64,000 bases of DNA from Lysinibacillus sp. KCTC 33748 (GTDB lineage: Bacteria; Bacillota; Bacilli; Bacillales_A; Planococcaceae): contig NZ_MWSJ01000003.1 of NCBI RefSeq assembly GCF_002237755.1, forward strand, positions 124,001-188,000. The letters are read 5' to 3'. The position numbers and the translations under genes are program-made. The notes beneath the pieces are model-generated. The model worked only from the letters and a program-made list of their open reading frames with translations. It ran no database searches and had not been told where the DNA came from. Below are positions 30,386 to 38,124 of the stretch, piece after piece; position 1 is the stretch's first letter, and each line of letters begins with the position of its first letter.

Positions 30386-30880
30386 ATGCAAAAAGAAATG
30401 GATATTGAGCAAGTAAAGCAGGGCTATGAAACATTTATTCAAGGAAAGAAAAGTTGTATGTTAAGTCTAGTGGATGGAGAAGGGAAACCTTTTAGTAGCA
30501 CTACTCCATTTGTGCGTTTGAATGGTAAATTTTACGTCTATATTAGTCGTATCGCAGAGCATTTCCAACTCATGGAGCAGGCTCAATTTGTAGATGTACT
30601 TTGCGTGGCAGATGAGGCAGTAACACCAAATCCATTTGCAGCAGAACGGGCACGTTGGCAATGTACACCAAAGAATTTAGGGAACGAAGGAAATGAGGAC
30701 GTATTTGCAGCATTCAATAAATTGTTTAATGCTAAAATGATGGAGCTGTTACGTACACTTGATTTCTCACTATTTGAGCTCACACCATTGGAAGGTCGCT
30801 ACGTGGTAGGCTTCGGTAAGGCATTTACAATTGATATAGCGAATGATACGTTAGTCCATATAGTAATTGATAAAAAATAG
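30386..30880 (+). CDS. HugZ/HutZ-family haem oxygenase-like protein (split-barrel FMN-binding fold)
   Basis: This 164-residue cytoplasmic protein has the pyridoxamine-phosphate-oxidase-like split barrel. Marks of the HugZ/HutZ haem-utilisation branch are CMLSLVDGEGKPF, FYVYISRIAEH, FAAERARWQC, and near the end FELTPLEGRYVVGFGKAF. A C-terminal histidine (H158, in LVHIVIDKK) could be the axial haem ligand, as in HutZ. It is the last gene of the Fur-controlled uptake operon, so it probably opens imported haem to release iron. IsdG-type monooxygenases are the usual partner in Firmicutes. A flavin-dependent oxidase role cannot be excluded. Confidence 0.72.
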   Translation: MQKEMDIEQVKQGYETFIQGKKSCMLSLVDGEGKPFSSTTPFVRLNGKFYVYISRIAEHFQLMEQAQFVDVLCVADEAVTPNPFAAERARWQCTPKNLGNEGNEDVFAAFNKLFNAKMMELLRTLDFSLFELTPLEGRYVVGFGKAFTIDIANDTLVHIVIDKK

Positions 30881-30909
30881 GTCGCCATTTTTCGGCAACC
30901 TATTTTTTT
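30872..30909 (+). terminator. Intrinsic terminator after the haem operon
   Basis: AAAAAATAGGT pairs with ACCTATTTTTT with an inner GCC/GGC, followed by Ts. The A tract would also terminate the fossil operon read from the opposite strand. Confidence 0.9.
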
Positions 30910-30914
30910 ATTCA

Positions 30915-31205
30915 TTAAAAAACTTCTCTTGCTAAATATAAAGTAAGGCTTTGAAATAAAATAGAAATACTAATGATTATACTCATGATTGTAGGAATCA
31001 AAATAATGAAGATGGCTGTTATCATTCGAAAATGACGCGTCCGCTTCGCCTCGTCTAGATGATGGATATAAAACTGAACAAAGAAGAATCGAAGGCTTCT
31101 CATTGTATGCTTTATTGTTATGAACTAGTGCCTCTGATATTTTGCTTACTTCCTCATTACTTCCTTTAAATAGCGCCAATCACTATCCAATATTTTAAAA
31201 CCTTT
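30915..31205 (-). pseudogene. Decayed 3' gene remnant with one membrane segment
   Basis: Reading leftward, pieces in different frames look like protein: GFKILDSDWRYLKEVMRK, then GSNEEVSKISEALVHNNKAY, then a last piece of about 50 codons. That piece contains FFFVQFYIHHLDEAKRTRHF and a membrane helix of Ile, Ser and Met, ending at a TAA at 30915. The frames do not join, so at least one shift is needed. It lies downstream of the ATPase fossil and may be the end of a partner membrane protein. I do not recognise the family. Confidence 0.4.
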
Positions 31206-31477
31206 TTCCATAGTCTTGTCGAGTTATGTCGTATTGAGCGTTTCAAGTATATGTAAATCGTCAAAAACTACACCGATGTCGTTTTTTATCGGTAATTCAT
31301 GTTCGACAACATCCTTGTCGAATAGCAAAATTTCGCACTATTATTTTTGGGAAAATATCGTAGTCGACTCCCCGGTTCAGTAAAACCAATGGTAGCCTCA
31401 GTACTGAAAAACACTTACATCATTAAGAGAAAACCATTCATGCTTTTAAGTAAAGTATGAAGTTCAATAGTATTCAT
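31205..31477 (-). pseudogene. Fossil ABC transporter ATP-binding protein (YtrB-like)
   Basis: On the minus strand an ATG at 31477-31475 has an AGGAG site and starts MNTIELHTLLK. After a frame change it reads KHEWFSLNDVSVFQ, and a damaged Walker A follows (G-F then ESTTI, where GKSTTI is expected). Another frame gives ILLFDKDVVEHELPIKNDIG followed by VVFDDLHILETLN, the typical stretch after the Walker A helix in this family. Several stops and shifts rule out a working product. The signature and Walker B are missing, so the 3' half is deleted. Confidence 0.65.
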
Positions 31478-31486
31478 AACTAACTC

Positions 31487-31640
31487 CTATACTTCCTCTT
31501 TTGTTAGCCCAGCAGTTAAGACCGTTCTAACCGTTTACTGCATATACTCTTAAAAATGACGCAATAATTCCTCGCGTAGAAAATCTTGATTTCTTTCTGT
31601 AACAAAGCTTCCTTTTCCAGTTATCGTTTCGATAAATTAA
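31487..31640 (-). pseudogene. Fossil YtrA-type GntR regulator, C-terminal part
   Basis: The minus strand reads IETITGKGSFVTERNQDF, LREELLRHF, EYMQ and TVRTVLTAGLTKEEV in a single frame ending at TAG (31489-31487), with two internal TAA codons where Gln is likely. GKGSFV is the end of the GntR winged helix, and the short C-terminal helix pair is that of the YtrA subfamily. The N-terminal half is gone. It ends ten bases before the ATPase fossil start, so the original was a regulator-transporter operon. Confidence 0.65.
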
Positions 31641-31738
31641 ATTAAGTTTGCACAAATTCCTCACGTCACAAATTTGTATATATACACTATTTGTAGATGT
31701 GCTAGTAAAATGCACATTTCAGACTTTGGGTAAGGGTC

Positions 31739-31766
31739 ACGAATTGCAAAAACTCGGCATATATTG
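31739..31766 (+). promoter_or_regulatory. Possible sigma-K promoter before ymxH-spoVFAB
   Basis: AC at 31739-31740, then 17 bases, then CATATATTG (31758-31766), close to the CATANNNTA -10 of mother-cell sigma-K. spoVF is sigma-K dependent in B. subtilis, which fits. Confidence 0.4.
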
Positions 31767-31795
31767 GGGTAACGGTTCAAGGAGGGAGATGAGGC

Positions 31796-32059
31796 ATGCT
31801 ACTATCAGAGATGGTGGATAAAGAGTTAATTCAAGTTGAGGGTGGCGTACACTTTGGCATATTGGCACATACGGAATGTCTATTAGATGTGCAAACAGGA
31901 AAGATTCATGGTTTTGAGATTGTGAAAGATAAATTGCCATTTCAAAAAAAGAAAGTGAAAGTAAGTGAAATGATACCTTGGCACGAAATTATACTAATTG
32001 GCGAAGATCGAATTTTATTTAACAAAACAACGACAGTACAGTCAGAATTTTTACAGTGA
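31796..32059 (+). CDS. ymxH: YlmC/YmxH-family PRC-barrel sporulation-locus protein
   Basis: A small PRC-barrel protein of 87 residues. LLSEMVDKELIQVEGG and SEMIPWHEIILIGEDRILF are characteristic of the YlmC/YmxH family, which is linked to sporulation by gene context. Function is not established. GGAGGGAGATGAGG precedes the ATG. It sits just before spoVFA, as in B. subtilis, but is separated from mlpA by the haem operon and the fossil operon, which were apparently inserted between two usual neighbours. Confidence 0.85.
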   Translation: MLLSEMVDKELIQVEGGVHFGILAHTECLLDVQTGKIHGFEIVKDKLPFQKKKVKVSEMIPWHEIILIGEDRILFNKTTTVQSEFLQ

Positions 32060-32068
32060 GGTGAGCTT

Positions 32069-32848
32069 TTGGAAAATGAAAAATGGCTTGTTATCGGTGA
32101 GGATCTAAGGTTAAAGGAATTAGCTACCATGCTAAGAAGCCCATCGAGAACAGTATTTTATAAAAGAACATCAGTTTGGAATGAAGAGTTGAATAAGCTT
32201 GTATTAGAATTCCAACCAAATAGAATTATTCTTCCTATACTTCCACTAAAAATTGAAGTGGAACAGCTTTATGGCATATCTCAAGTTAAGTTTTATACAG
32301 GGCGTTTAACGATGCATTGGAAGCAATTGCTTGAGAAAAATGAAACAAATTGCTATTTACAACAAGAATCATTTATTTGGCAAAATGCAAGATTAACAGC
32401 GGAGGGATTTATCGCCACGTTTTACGGACTCGAGCAAAAATGTATTTACGGACAAAACTTTACTATCGCAGGATTTGGGCGCACAGCCAAAATGCTCGCT
32501 TCTTTACTCGTCAAGATGGGCGCTAATGTCCATATAGTAGCGCGTTCAGTTGTACAAGTGAGTGAAGCAAAGGCATATGGTTATAAAGCTACGGATTTAG
32601 ATGATCGTCAATGGTCAATTAATGATGGGATTTTTGTCAATACGATTCCTGCTAAGTGGATTACTGAATCATTCCAAGAACATGTCCCGGTTGTACTATA
32701 TGATTTGGCTTCAGAGCCTGGCTGTTTAGATATAGACGTTGAACAATTACAAACGTACGTGCTATTGCCGTCATTACCTGGGAAATACTTTGCACATAAT
32801 GCAGCGACAATATTGTGCAAGGCAATAGAGGAGGAAGAAAATTGCTAA
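32069..32848 (+). CDS. spoVFA: Dipicolinate synthase subunit A
   Basis: SpoVFA with SpoVFB makes dipicolinic acid from dihydrodipicolinate in the mother cell; the product is stored in the spore core. The C-terminal Rossmann domain is clear (FTIAGFGRTAKMLASLLVKMGANVHIVAR, GIFVNTIPAKW, LYDLASEPG). The N-terminal domain is poorly conserved, and the protein, at 259 residues, is clearly shorter than the roughly 297 of B. subtilis. The start is TTG at 32069 with GAGGTGAG as ribosome site. Its stop overlaps the spoVFB start region, so the subunits are coupled. Confidence 0.9.
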   Translation: MENEKWLVIGEDLRLKELATMLRSPSRTVFYKRTSVWNEELNKLVLEFQPNRIILPILPLKIEVEQLYGISQVKFYTGRLTMHWKQLLEKNETNCYLQQESFIWQNARLTAEGFIATFYGLEQKCIYGQNFTIAGFGRTAKMLASLLVKMGANVHIVARSVVQVSEAKAYGYKATDLDDRQWSINDGIFVNTIPAKWITESFQEHVPVVLYDLASEPGCLDIDVEQLQTYVLLPSLPGKYFAHNAATILCKAIEEEENC

Positions 32849-33432
32849 CGGGGAAACGAATTGGTTTAGGGATTACAGCCTCCCACTGTACGTATGCGGA
32901 CGTAGTACCTAAAATCCAAAACTTTATAGATGCAGGAGCAACAGTTGTTCCAATCATTACACACTCCGTTTTACATGCAGCTACGCGTTTTGGTACTGGG
33001 GAGGAGTGGATTGCCAAAATAGAGGAATTAACTGGAGAAAAGGTTGTTTCTTCTATTAAAGAGGCAGAACCATTTGGACCATCCAATCCATTGGATGCGA
33101 TGGTTATAGCCCCAATGACTGGAAATAGTATTAGTAAATTTGCAAATGCAGCAACAGATAGTCCGGTATTGATGGCTGCGAAGGCAACATTGCGTAACGG
33201 TTCACCTGTTGTTCTAGGTATATCAACGAATGATGCGCTTGGCTTAAATGGTATAAATATAATGAGGCTGTTAAATGCTAAAAACATTTATTTTATTCCA
33301 TTTGGGCAGGACGCGCCACATTCAAAACCAAATTCCTTGATTGCTGATTTTGATCAAATGGTCGCGACTGTTTATGAAGCGATTACGGAGAAAAAGCAAT
33401 TACAGCCACTGTTGGTACAATATTTAAAATAA
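32842..33432 (+). CDS. spoVFB: Dipicolinate synthase subunit B (flavoprotein)
   Basis: SpoVFB is the flavin-binding subunit of dipicolinate synthase. KRIGLGITASHCTYADVVPK opens the protein. APMTGNSISKFANAATDSPV, RNGSPVVLGISTNDALGLN and YFIPFGQDAPHSKPNSL are strongly conserved. I place the start at TTG 32842, seven bases before the end of spoVFA, because GAGGAGGAAG lies just before it and the homologues begin there. This gives 196 residues; an in-frame codon at 32815 would add a non-conserved tail. The presence of both subunits shows that the organism makes spores. Confidence 0.94.
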   Translation: MLTGKRIGLGITASHCTYADVVPKIQNFIDAGATVVPIITHSVLHAATRFGTGEEWIAKIEELTGEKVVSSIKEAEPFGPSNPLDAMVIAPMTGNSISKFANAATDSPVLMAAKATLRNGSPVVLGISTNDALGLNGINIMRLLNAKNIYFIPFGQDAPHSKPNSLIADFDQMVATVYEAITEKKQLQPLLVQYLK

Positions 33433-33465
33433 TTCGTAAATTACACACAATTTTCAGTATTTTTG

Positions 33466-33474
33466 TGATACAAT
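33466..33474 (+). promoter_or_regulatory. Extended -10 promoter candidate for asd-dapA
   Basis: TGATACAAT is an extended -10 (TGN plus TACAAT) 43 bases before asd. No clear -35 is needed for this class. Confidence 0.45.
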
Positions 33475-33517
33475 AGCACACATTATGTAACTTGTATTCA
33501 AGGAGAGTTGATGACAG

Positions 33518-34555
33518 ATGACAAAGCAGTTAACAGTTGCTGTAGTTGGAGCAACAGGGGCAGTAGGCACAAAAATGATGGAACAACTAATTAAACGGGA
33601 GTTTCCAATTGGAGATATTAAGTTTTTAGCTTCGGCACGTTCAGCAGGAAAACCAATCGAATTTAATGGAAAGACATATACAATTGAAGAAGCGACACCT
33701 GAAGCTTTTGAAGGCGTCAATGTCGCTTTATTCTCAGCTGGTGGTTCGGTATCAGCAGTGCTAGCACCAGAAGCGGCAAAACGCGGTGCAGTAGTGATCG
33801 ATAACACGAGCCATTTCCGCATGGATCCAGACGTACCCTTAGTTGTTCCAGAAGTAAATCGAGGTGATCTTGCTAAGCACAAAGGGATTATTGCAAATCC
33901 AAACTGCTCTACGATTCAAATGATGGCTGCACTTGAACCTATTCGTCAAGCATTTGGCTTAACAAAAATTATCGTATCAACATATCAAGCAGTTTCAGGT
34001 GCAGGTGTTTCTGCTATTCAGGAATTAAAGGCACAAAGTGCAAATTGGGATGCAGGTAAGGATGTAGAAGCAAATATTTTACCTTCTGGTAGCGACAAAC
34101 GTCATTATCCAATCGCTCGTAATGTCATTCCACAAATTGATAAATTTACAGACAATGGCTTTACATACGAAGAAATGAAAATGATTAATGAAACGAAGAA
34201 AATTATGCATGCACCAGAGCTAAAAGTAGCCGCAACTTGCGTTCGTGTGCCAGTCGTTTCAGGACACTCTGAATCTGTTTATCTTGAAGTAGAAAAAGAA
34301 GCAACAGTACAGGAAATCTTTGAAGTATTACGCAATGCGCCTGGTGTCGTATTACAAGATGATATCGCAACACAAACTTACCCAATGCCTATTTATGCAG
34401 AAGGGGAAGACGCTACTTTTGTAGGGCGTATCCGTCAAGATTTAGACAATAAAAAAGGATTCCACTTATGGATCGTTTCTGACAATCTTTTGAAAGGCGC
34501 TGCATTAAACTCTATTCAAATTGCTGAAGCAATGCTAGAGGATAACTTACTATAA
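33518..34555 (+). CDS. asd: Aspartate-semialdehyde dehydrogenase
   Basis: Asd reduces aspartyl phosphate to aspartate semialdehyde for lysine, diaminopimelate, threonine and methionine synthesis. The 345-residue protein has the NADP-binding [10 protein letters not shown] at the N-terminus, the active-site cysteine in [20 protein letters not shown] and the substrate-binding segment near [18 protein letters not shown] precedes the ATG. dapA starts 13 bases later. In B. subtilis the aspartokinase gene dapG lies between asd and dapA; it is missing here. Confidence 0.97.
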   Translation: MTKQLTVAVVGATGAVGTKMMEQLIKREFPIGDIKFLASARSAGKPIEFNGKTYTIEEATPEAFEGVNVALFSAGGSVSAVLAPEAAKRGAVVIDNTSHFRMDPDVPLVVPEVNRGDLAKHKGIIANPNCSTIQMMAALEPIRQAFGLTKIIVSTYQAVSGAGVSAIQELKAQSANWDAGKDVEANILPSGSDKRHYPIARNVIPQIDKFTDNGFTYEEMKMINETKKIMHAPELKVAATCVRVPVVSGHSESVYLEVEKEATVQEIFEVLRNAPGVVLQDDIATQTYPMPIYAEGEDATFVGRIRQDLDNKKGFHLWIVSDNLLKGAALNSIQIAEAMLEDNLL

Positions 34556-34568
34556 GAGGGGTGTAAGG

Positions 34569-35486
34569 ATGAATTTAGGTCGAATTGGAACGGCGATGAT
34601 TACGCCGTTCAAAGAAGATGGCACGATTAATTATCCAGAACTAGAACGTATTATTAATCATTTGATTGATAATGGTACAGATTGTATTGTCGCATGTGGC
34701 ACAACCTCTGAAAACCCAACTATGTCCACAGAAGAAAAAATTGAAGTTGTACGCTTTACCGTAGAGAAAGTGGCAGGTCGTGTACCGGTTATTGCAGGTA
34801 CAGGAGATAACGAAACGGCTTACTCTATAGCAATGACGCACAAGGCTGAAGAAAATGGCGCAGATGGTATCATGCTTGTAGCACCATATTATAATAAGCC
34901 AAATCAACGCGGTATTTTTGCGCATTTTGAAACAATTGCAAAAGAAACAAGTTTACCTGTCATGCTTTATAACGTGCCAGGACGTACAGGCGTCAATGTT
35001 GCCTATGAAACTTCTGTTGCTTTAAGTAAAATTTCTAATATTGCCTGGATAAAGGAAGCGAGTGGCAATTTAGATCAAATGGGCGATATTATTGAGAATG
35101 TTGATTCAGATGATAATTTCTTAGTGTATAGTGGGGATGATGGTTTAACACTCCCACTACTAGCAATCGGCGGAGCAGGAATTATTTCAGTGGCTGCCCA
35201 TGTTGTAGGGAATGATATGCAATTAATGATTAAAGCGTTTGAAGAAGGAAATCACGAGCTAGCAGCCAAAATTCACCGAGCATTATTACCACTTGTACGT
35301 GCGTTGTTCGCACAGCCAAACCCATCGCCAGTAAAATACGCGATGACCAAATTAGGCTTTGATACACTTAATGTTCGTTTACCAATGATGGAAATGACAG
35401 ATGAAGAAAAAGCAAACTTTGACCGAATTTGGGATACGTATCAAGAAAAGGCGAGAAGCTTTAGAGAAATAAGTACCTTTAGTTAA
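34569..35486 (+). CDS. dapA: 4-hydroxy-tetrahydrodipicolinate synthase
   Basis: DapA condenses pyruvate and aspartate semialdehyde. Its product leads to lysine and peptidoglycan and, through SpoVFAB encoded just upstream, to spore dipicolinate. The TIM barrel shows ACGTTSENPTMS (the usual form has TTGES, so one residue differs), YNVPGRTGVN with the catalytic tyrosine, and the Schiff-base lysine in WIKEASGNL. At 305 residues it is slightly longer than the B. subtilis enzyme because of its C-terminal tail. GAGGGGTG precedes the ATG. A terminator closes the operon. No lysine riboswitch is visible. Confidence 0.96.
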   Translation: MNLGRIGTAMITPFKEDGTINYPELERIINHLIDNGTDCIVACGTTSENPTMSTEEKIEVVRFTVEKVAGRVPVIAGTGDNETAYSIAMTHKAEENGADGIMLVAPYYNKPNQRGIFAHFETIAKETSLPVMLYNVPGRTGVNVAYETSVALSKISNIAWIKEASGNLDQMGDIIENVDSDDNFLVYSGDDGLTLPLLAIGGAGIISVAAHVVGNDMQLMIKAFEEGNHELAAKIHRALLPLVRALFAQPNPSPVKYAMTKLGFDTLNVRLPMMEMTDEEKANFDRIWDTYQEKARSFREISTFS

Positions 35487-35515
35487 TTTGTAATTCAAGC
35501 TAAATAGTAAATCCT

Positions 35516-35563
35516 CAGACCGTAGACAAACTCGAAATTTTTAGTTTGTTTACGGTCTTTTTC
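35516..35563 (+). terminator. Intrinsic terminator after dapA
   Basis: GACCGTAGACAAACT pairs with AGTTTGTTTACGGTC over a short AT loop, followed by TTTTTC. Confidence 0.9.
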
Positions 35564-35954
35564 TTTTGGAACTTTCATAGAAGGGTGAGACACTTTCCCA
35601 AAAAAATATAGAGTATTCGCCCTAATGAGGATAACTGCTCAAGGATGACTGATATTCTCTCAGGTAAGAATCCGGAATCTATCAAGGTATTTGGATCTAT
35701 TTTTATAGTCAATTGTTTTTGTATCTTTTAATCATCGATTTATTTATATGGAAGTTGAAATAGCTTACGTGCAAGAAAAAACATTACTGAAAATGGCTTA
35801 TATCGGCACTATATCCCAATCTCCAAAAGCTCGCTTCGCTTTTTTTTATAAAATTAAACCTTTCACGATGCTACATCCTCCTCCTACTTTCCATCTATTA
35901 GAAATAAAATTAGCAATAAATTTCTGTTTCTATCATGAAAGATGCATTTTTAAT
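35564..35954. other. Intergenic stretch without a recognised gene
   Basis: No open frame here has both a ribosome site and protein-like composition. AGCTCGCTTCGCTTTTTTTT at about 35829-35848 is a reversed GCGAAGCG motif, like the family A cassette, followed by Ts. A frame from 35748 that runs into rnjB was judged accidental. Confidence 0.4.
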
Positions 35955-35983
35955 TTGTGCAAAAGCTTTGCAAACCTTATAAT
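35955..35983 (+). promoter_or_regulatory. Sigma-A promoter of rnjB
   Basis: TTGTGC (35955-35960), 17 bases, perfect TATAAT (35978-35983), 48 bases before the rnjB start. Confidence 0.75.
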
Positions 35984-36030
35984 AAATCTTAAGTGGTTGC
36001 TGTTCGGGATATTTTTTAGGAGGAAATAAA

Positions 36031-37698
36031 TTGACGAAAAAGAAAAATGAATTAATTCGCATCATCCCACTTGGTGGCGTTGGCGAAATTGGGAAAGCAA
36101 TGTACGTAGTAGAAATTGACGAAGAGCTATTTGTAGTGGATAGCGGATTGATGTTCCCAGAAGACGAAATGCTGGGCATTGATATCGTAATTCCAGATAT
36201 TACGTATTTAGAAGAAAATAAAGAGCGTGTGAAAGGAATTTTCTTAACACATGGTCATGAAGATGCAATTGGCTCAATTGCTTATGTATTACAAAAAGTG
36301 AAAGCGCCAGTGTACGGATCAAAATTAACAATTGCACTTGCAAAGGAACATTTAAAGGAATTGCCTGCACCACATCAGGTGAAATTCTTTGAGGTTACGA
36401 ACCGTAGTCGTATGAATTTTAACTCAACGTATGTGACATTCTTCCATACAACACATAGTATTCCCGATTCGTTAGGGGTAGTGTTCCATACATCTGAGGG
36501 AGCAATTGTTCATACAGGTGAGTTTAAATTCGATCAATCTGCGACAGGTAAATTTAAGCCTGATTTAGCAAAAATGGCTCAGCTAGGAGAAGAAGGCGTA
36601 TTTATGCTGTTATCTGAGTCGAGTGAAGCTGAGCGACCAGGTTACACGACATCTGAGATTGTGATTGAAGAGCAATTATCAAAAACATTCCATTCAGCAC
36701 CAGGTCGTATTTTAGTTGCTGTTTATGCATCGAATTTTATTCGTATACAGCAAGTGTTGACACAAGCTCAAAAGTCGTTCCGTAAAATAGTTATTGTAGG
36801 AAAACCTTTAGAAAAAGCTGTGGATTTAGGTGCACATCTAGGTTACTTAACAGTAGAAGAAGATACAATTATCCCTATCTCGGAAATGCAAAAGTATCAA
36901 GATGATGAGATTATTATTATCGCTACAGGTAATAAAGGGGAGCCACTTGATGCATTAGAGAAAATTGTCCGCAAACATCACCGAGACATTAAAATTAAAA
37001 AGAATGATACAGTATTAATTACATTTACACCGTCTCCTGGTATGGAAGTGCAGATGGCTAATACGATGAACTCGATCGCAAAAGCAGGTGCTGAAATTCT
37101 CACATCTAGCAAAAATGTACATGTATCGGGTCACGGTAGCCAAGAAGATTTAAAGTTAATGTTAAACTTAATGCAACCAAAGTACTTTATCCCTGTGCAA
37201 GGTGAGTACCGCATGCTTATTGCTCACTCTAAGCTTGCTCAACAGCTAGGTATGCAAAAATCACAAATTTTTATCGCCGATAAAGGGGATATTGTAGAAT
37301 ATAAAAATGGTAAAATGCGAATGAGTGGCCGTGTACAAGCAGGTAATGTTTTAATAGACGGTATCGGTGTAGGTGATGTAGGGAACATAGTACTTCGCGA
37401 TCGTAAATTATTATCGCAGGATGGTATTTTCATTGTTGTCGTTACATTAAACCGTGCTCAAAAGAAAATCGCATCTGGTCCAGAAATTTTATCGCGTGGT
37501 TTCGTATATGTACGCGAATCAGAAGAATTAATGGTGGAAGCTTCTGATATTGCTAAAAATGTTATTGAAAAATACGTTGGTAAAGATACATTTGAATGGA
37601 CAAACATTAAACAAGAAATTCGAGATACACTGAATACGTATTTATTCCAAAAAACGAAGCGCCGCCCAATGATTATCCCAATCATTATGGAATATTAA
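36031..37698 (+). CDS. rnjB: Ribonuclease J2
   Basis: RNase J2 is the partner of RNase J1 in RNA decay and processing. The 555-residue protein has a metallo-beta-lactamase plus beta-CASP architecture. The metal motif reads HGHEDAIG at residues 74-81: the last His of HxHxDH is replaced by Ala (A79), typical of the weakly active J2 paralogue. LLSESSEAERPG and HVSGHGSQEDLKLML are also present. The start is TTG after TAGGAGG. In B. subtilis ylzJ and tepA follow; here a terminator and a family A repeat lead straight to spoIIIE. Confidence 0.9.
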   Translation: MTKKKNELIRIIPLGGVGEIGKAMYVVEIDEELFVVDSGLMFPEDEMLGIDIVIPDITYLEENKERVKGIFLTHGHEDAIGSIAYVLQKVKAPVYGSKLTIALAKEHLKELPAPHQVKFFEVTNRSRMNFNSTYVTFFHTTHSIPDSLGVVFHTSEGAIVHTGEFKFDQSATGKFKPDLAKMAQLGEEGVFMLLSESSEAERPGYTTSEIVIEEQLSKTFHSAPGRILVAVYASNFIRIQQVLTQAQKSFRKIVIVGKPLEKAVDLGAHLGYLTVEEDTIIPISEMQKYQDDEIIIIATGNKGEPLDALEKIVRKHHRDIKIKKNDTVLITFTPSPGMEVQMANTMNSIAKAGAEILTSSKNVHVSGHGSQEDLKLMLNLMQPKYFIPVQGEYRMLIAHSKLAQQLGMQKSQIFIADKGDIVEYKNGKMRMSGRVQAGNVLIDGIGVGDVGNIVLRDRKLLSQDGIFIVVVTLNRAQKKIASGPEILSRGFVYVRESEELMVEASDIAKNVIEKYVGKDTFEWTNIKQEIRDTLNTYLFQKTKRRPMIIPIIMEY

Positions 37699-37720
37699 AA
37701 ATGAAAGATCATCGTTGATT

Positions 37721-37768
37721 GAAAAAGGATTTTCTAACCGAATGTAAACGGTGGAAAATCCTTTTTTG
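37721..37768 (+). terminator. Intrinsic terminator after rnjB
   Basis: GAAAAAGGATTTTC...ACCG pairs with CGGTGGAAAATCCTTTTTT and ends in a T run. Confidence 0.88.
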
Positions 37769-37770
37769 CC

Positions 37771-38048
37771 TCAATACGGAAAGTTAGATATCGCATTTAT
37801 TGTATTATATGCCATGTGTAATAAGTTGATCTTCGTTAAGGCTGGGCGACTCCTTGGGAATCAGTAATAGAGGAACGAAGGCTAAAATCATCACATCCTG
37901 TGATAACGCCTTCGTGACCAACATCGAATGTTTTATCTGTAGCGAAAGCGAAGCGGCAGCGGCAAATGTTTTACCTGCGCGAAAGCGAAGCGGCAGCGGC
38001 AAAGCGCCCAGCCGGAACGGAAATCAACACCACATTATGGTGATGATT
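37771..38048. repeat. Family A palindromic repeat, copy 6 (cassette duplicated)
   Basis: Between rnjB and spoIIIE. The closing stem is GGCTGGGCG (37840-37848) with CGCCCAGCC (38005-38013); the inner stem is ACGAAGGC with GCCTTCGT. The cassette GCGAAAGCGAAGCGGCAGCG occurs twice in tandem (about 37942-37966 and 37980-38003), each preceded by ATGTTTTA and a TGT or TGC. The right end has ATCAACACCAC, then ATTATGGTGATG. Confidence 0.85.
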
Positions 38049-38124
38049 TTTTTGGAATAATCAAGTTCTACATGTTATTATTTGCTACATATTAAAGAAT
38101 GGATTGCAAAAGAAGGTGAAATAG

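Noticed and set aside
33433..33517. Lysine riboswitch before asd-dapA
   Set aside because: The gap is only 85 bases, too short for the lysine riboswitch.
35748..36029. 93-codon frame ending just before rnjB
   Set aside because: Overlaps the well-formed rnjB promoter, composition is not protein-like, and no good ribosome site precedes it.
37854..38060. 68-codon frame inside repeat copy 6
   Set aside because: Same family A sequence in a repeat; not conserved as a frame between copies.
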